Assembly: GCA_947650365.1 (NCBI GenBank)
Contig: OX393551.1
Span: 2,314,001-2,378,000, forward strand
Direction of reading: 5' to 3'
Origin: Chamaelirium japonicum
Lineage: Eukaryota; Streptophyta; Magnoliopsida; Liliales; Melanthiaceae
DNA: 64,000 nucleotides
Shown: positions 63,847 to 64,000 of the stretch, in pieces
Layout: every line of letters begins with the position of its first letter
Position numbering within the stretch: position 1 is the stretch's first letter
The notes under the pieces: model-generated
What the model saw: only the letters and a program-made list of their open reading frames with translations
Databases searched by the model: none
What the model was told of the DNA's origin: nothing
Made by a program: the position numbers and the translations under genes

Positions 63847-64000
63847 GTATGAATGAATTAGAATGGATCGTACGAATGAATTAGATTGGATCGTGCGAAT
63901 GAATTAGAATGGATCGTACGAATGAATTAGAATGGATCGAAAACGAATGAATTAGAATGGATCGTATGAATGAATTAGAATGGATCGTACGAATGAATTA
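63847..64000 (+). repeat. Satellite block running off the window
   Basis: Ordinary monomers after CGTACATGTATG, with one irregular GGATCGAAAACGAATG unit near 63940. The array continues beyond the window. Confidence 0.92.

Larger units (their letters stand above)
1..64000. repeat. 23-bp satellite array filling the window, mixed orientation
   Basis: Every stretch read is made of one 23-bp monomer or its variants. In the purine-rich orientation the monomer is GAATGAATTA, then GAATGGATCG, then TAC; the two 10-mers match at 7 of 10 positions, which suggests an older 10-bp ancestor. Common variants are the 28-bp unit with ATACATTCGTGC in place of ATCGTAC, a shortened unit with GGATTGAATTAG, and point variants such as GAATGAGTAAG, GAATGAAATAG and GAAGGAATTAG. 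The consensus has 9 A, 6 G, 6 T and 2 C, so G/C skew changes sign at each orientation switch. Both array ends lie outside the window. No known satellite family was recognised. It is most likely eukaryotic heterochromatin; the exact chromosomal site cannot be read from the sequence. Confidence 0.98.

Noticed and set aside
1-64000. CRISPR array
   Set aside because: Regular short repeats, but no unique spacers; the repeats are contiguous.
1-64000. Human-type satellite II/III (GGAAT/CATTC pentamer)
   Set aside because: CATTC is frequent, but the period is 23 bp with a fixed GATCGTAC block, not a 5-bp pentamer array.
1-64000. Telomeric repeat or bacterial/plasmid iterons
   Set aside because: No TTAGGG- or TTTAGGG-type runs were seen. 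Tens of kilobases of repeat with no replication gene do not fit iterons.
1-64000. CENP-B-box-like motif as evidence for a centromere
   Set aside because: I saw no match to the known TTCG...CGGGA pattern. Centromere identity cannot be argued from this sequence.
1-64000. Assembly error as the cause of the orientation mosaic
   Set aside because: Not excluded, but less likely: the same junctions recur with consistent private variants and flanks in both orientations, which random misjoins would not produce. It needs read-level confirmation.

Overview
The window is a single uninterrupted block of satellite DNA from end to end. I found no protein gene, RNA gene, transposon, CRISPR array or unique sequence. 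The monomer is 23 bp. It consists of two related 10-mers, GAATGAATTA and GAATGGATCG, followed by TAC, and its consensus is about 35% G+C. A common 28-bp variant replaces ATCGTAC with ATACATTCGTGC, and a less common truncated unit carries GGATTGAATTAG. By length I estimate roughly 2,600-2,750 monomers. This points to a eukaryotic heterochromatic array, such as a centromeric, pericentromeric, subtelomeric or knob region. I cannot name the species or a published satellite family. Substitutions gather in the two CpGs of TCGTACGA in the pattern expected from decay of methylated cytosine, so I infer a host that methylates CpG, such as a plant or vertebrate.

The striking property is orientation. In the entries below, strand + means the purine-rich form (GAATGAATTAG) reads on the given strand, and strand - means its complement (CTAATTCATTC) does. 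The array is not a head-to-tail satellite. It is a mosaic of about 79 blocks in alternating orientation, from about 40 bp to 2.5 kb long, plus about four further flips in each unit of a nested higher-order repeat. That makes about 100 inversions in 64 kb. Most junctions sit on short self-complementary cores (TCGTACGA, TTCTAGAA/CTAATTAG, GAATTC, or GCGAATCC), where the two orientations share sequence.

Layout: 1-4266 holds five long alternating blocks with a 2,194-bp-offset duplication. 4266-8258 is a very homogeneous higher-order array of six 663-bp units, which pair into three 1,326-bp dimers. 8186-19000 and 21104-32860 are mosaics rich in the complementary orientation. 19013-20956, 32863-35421, 40797-42868 and 58774-61184 are the long purine-rich blocks. 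From about 11 kb to the end, the same marked cassettes return many times, often in both orientations: relics of the 663-bp unit, a GAAAAAACACG junction, a GATCCAGATC junction, a TTTGAGTGAATGCG marker, and a 143-165-bp cassette with AAATTCATTTAT. Several pairs of copies differ by exactly one 23-bp monomer. I infer segmental duplication, inversion and unequal exchange or conversion acting at several scales.

The eight open frames of 67-79 codons are by-products of the repeat and should not be annotated as genes. Block boundaries are given to about 10 bp because the junction cores belong to both orientations. All counts were made by eye.
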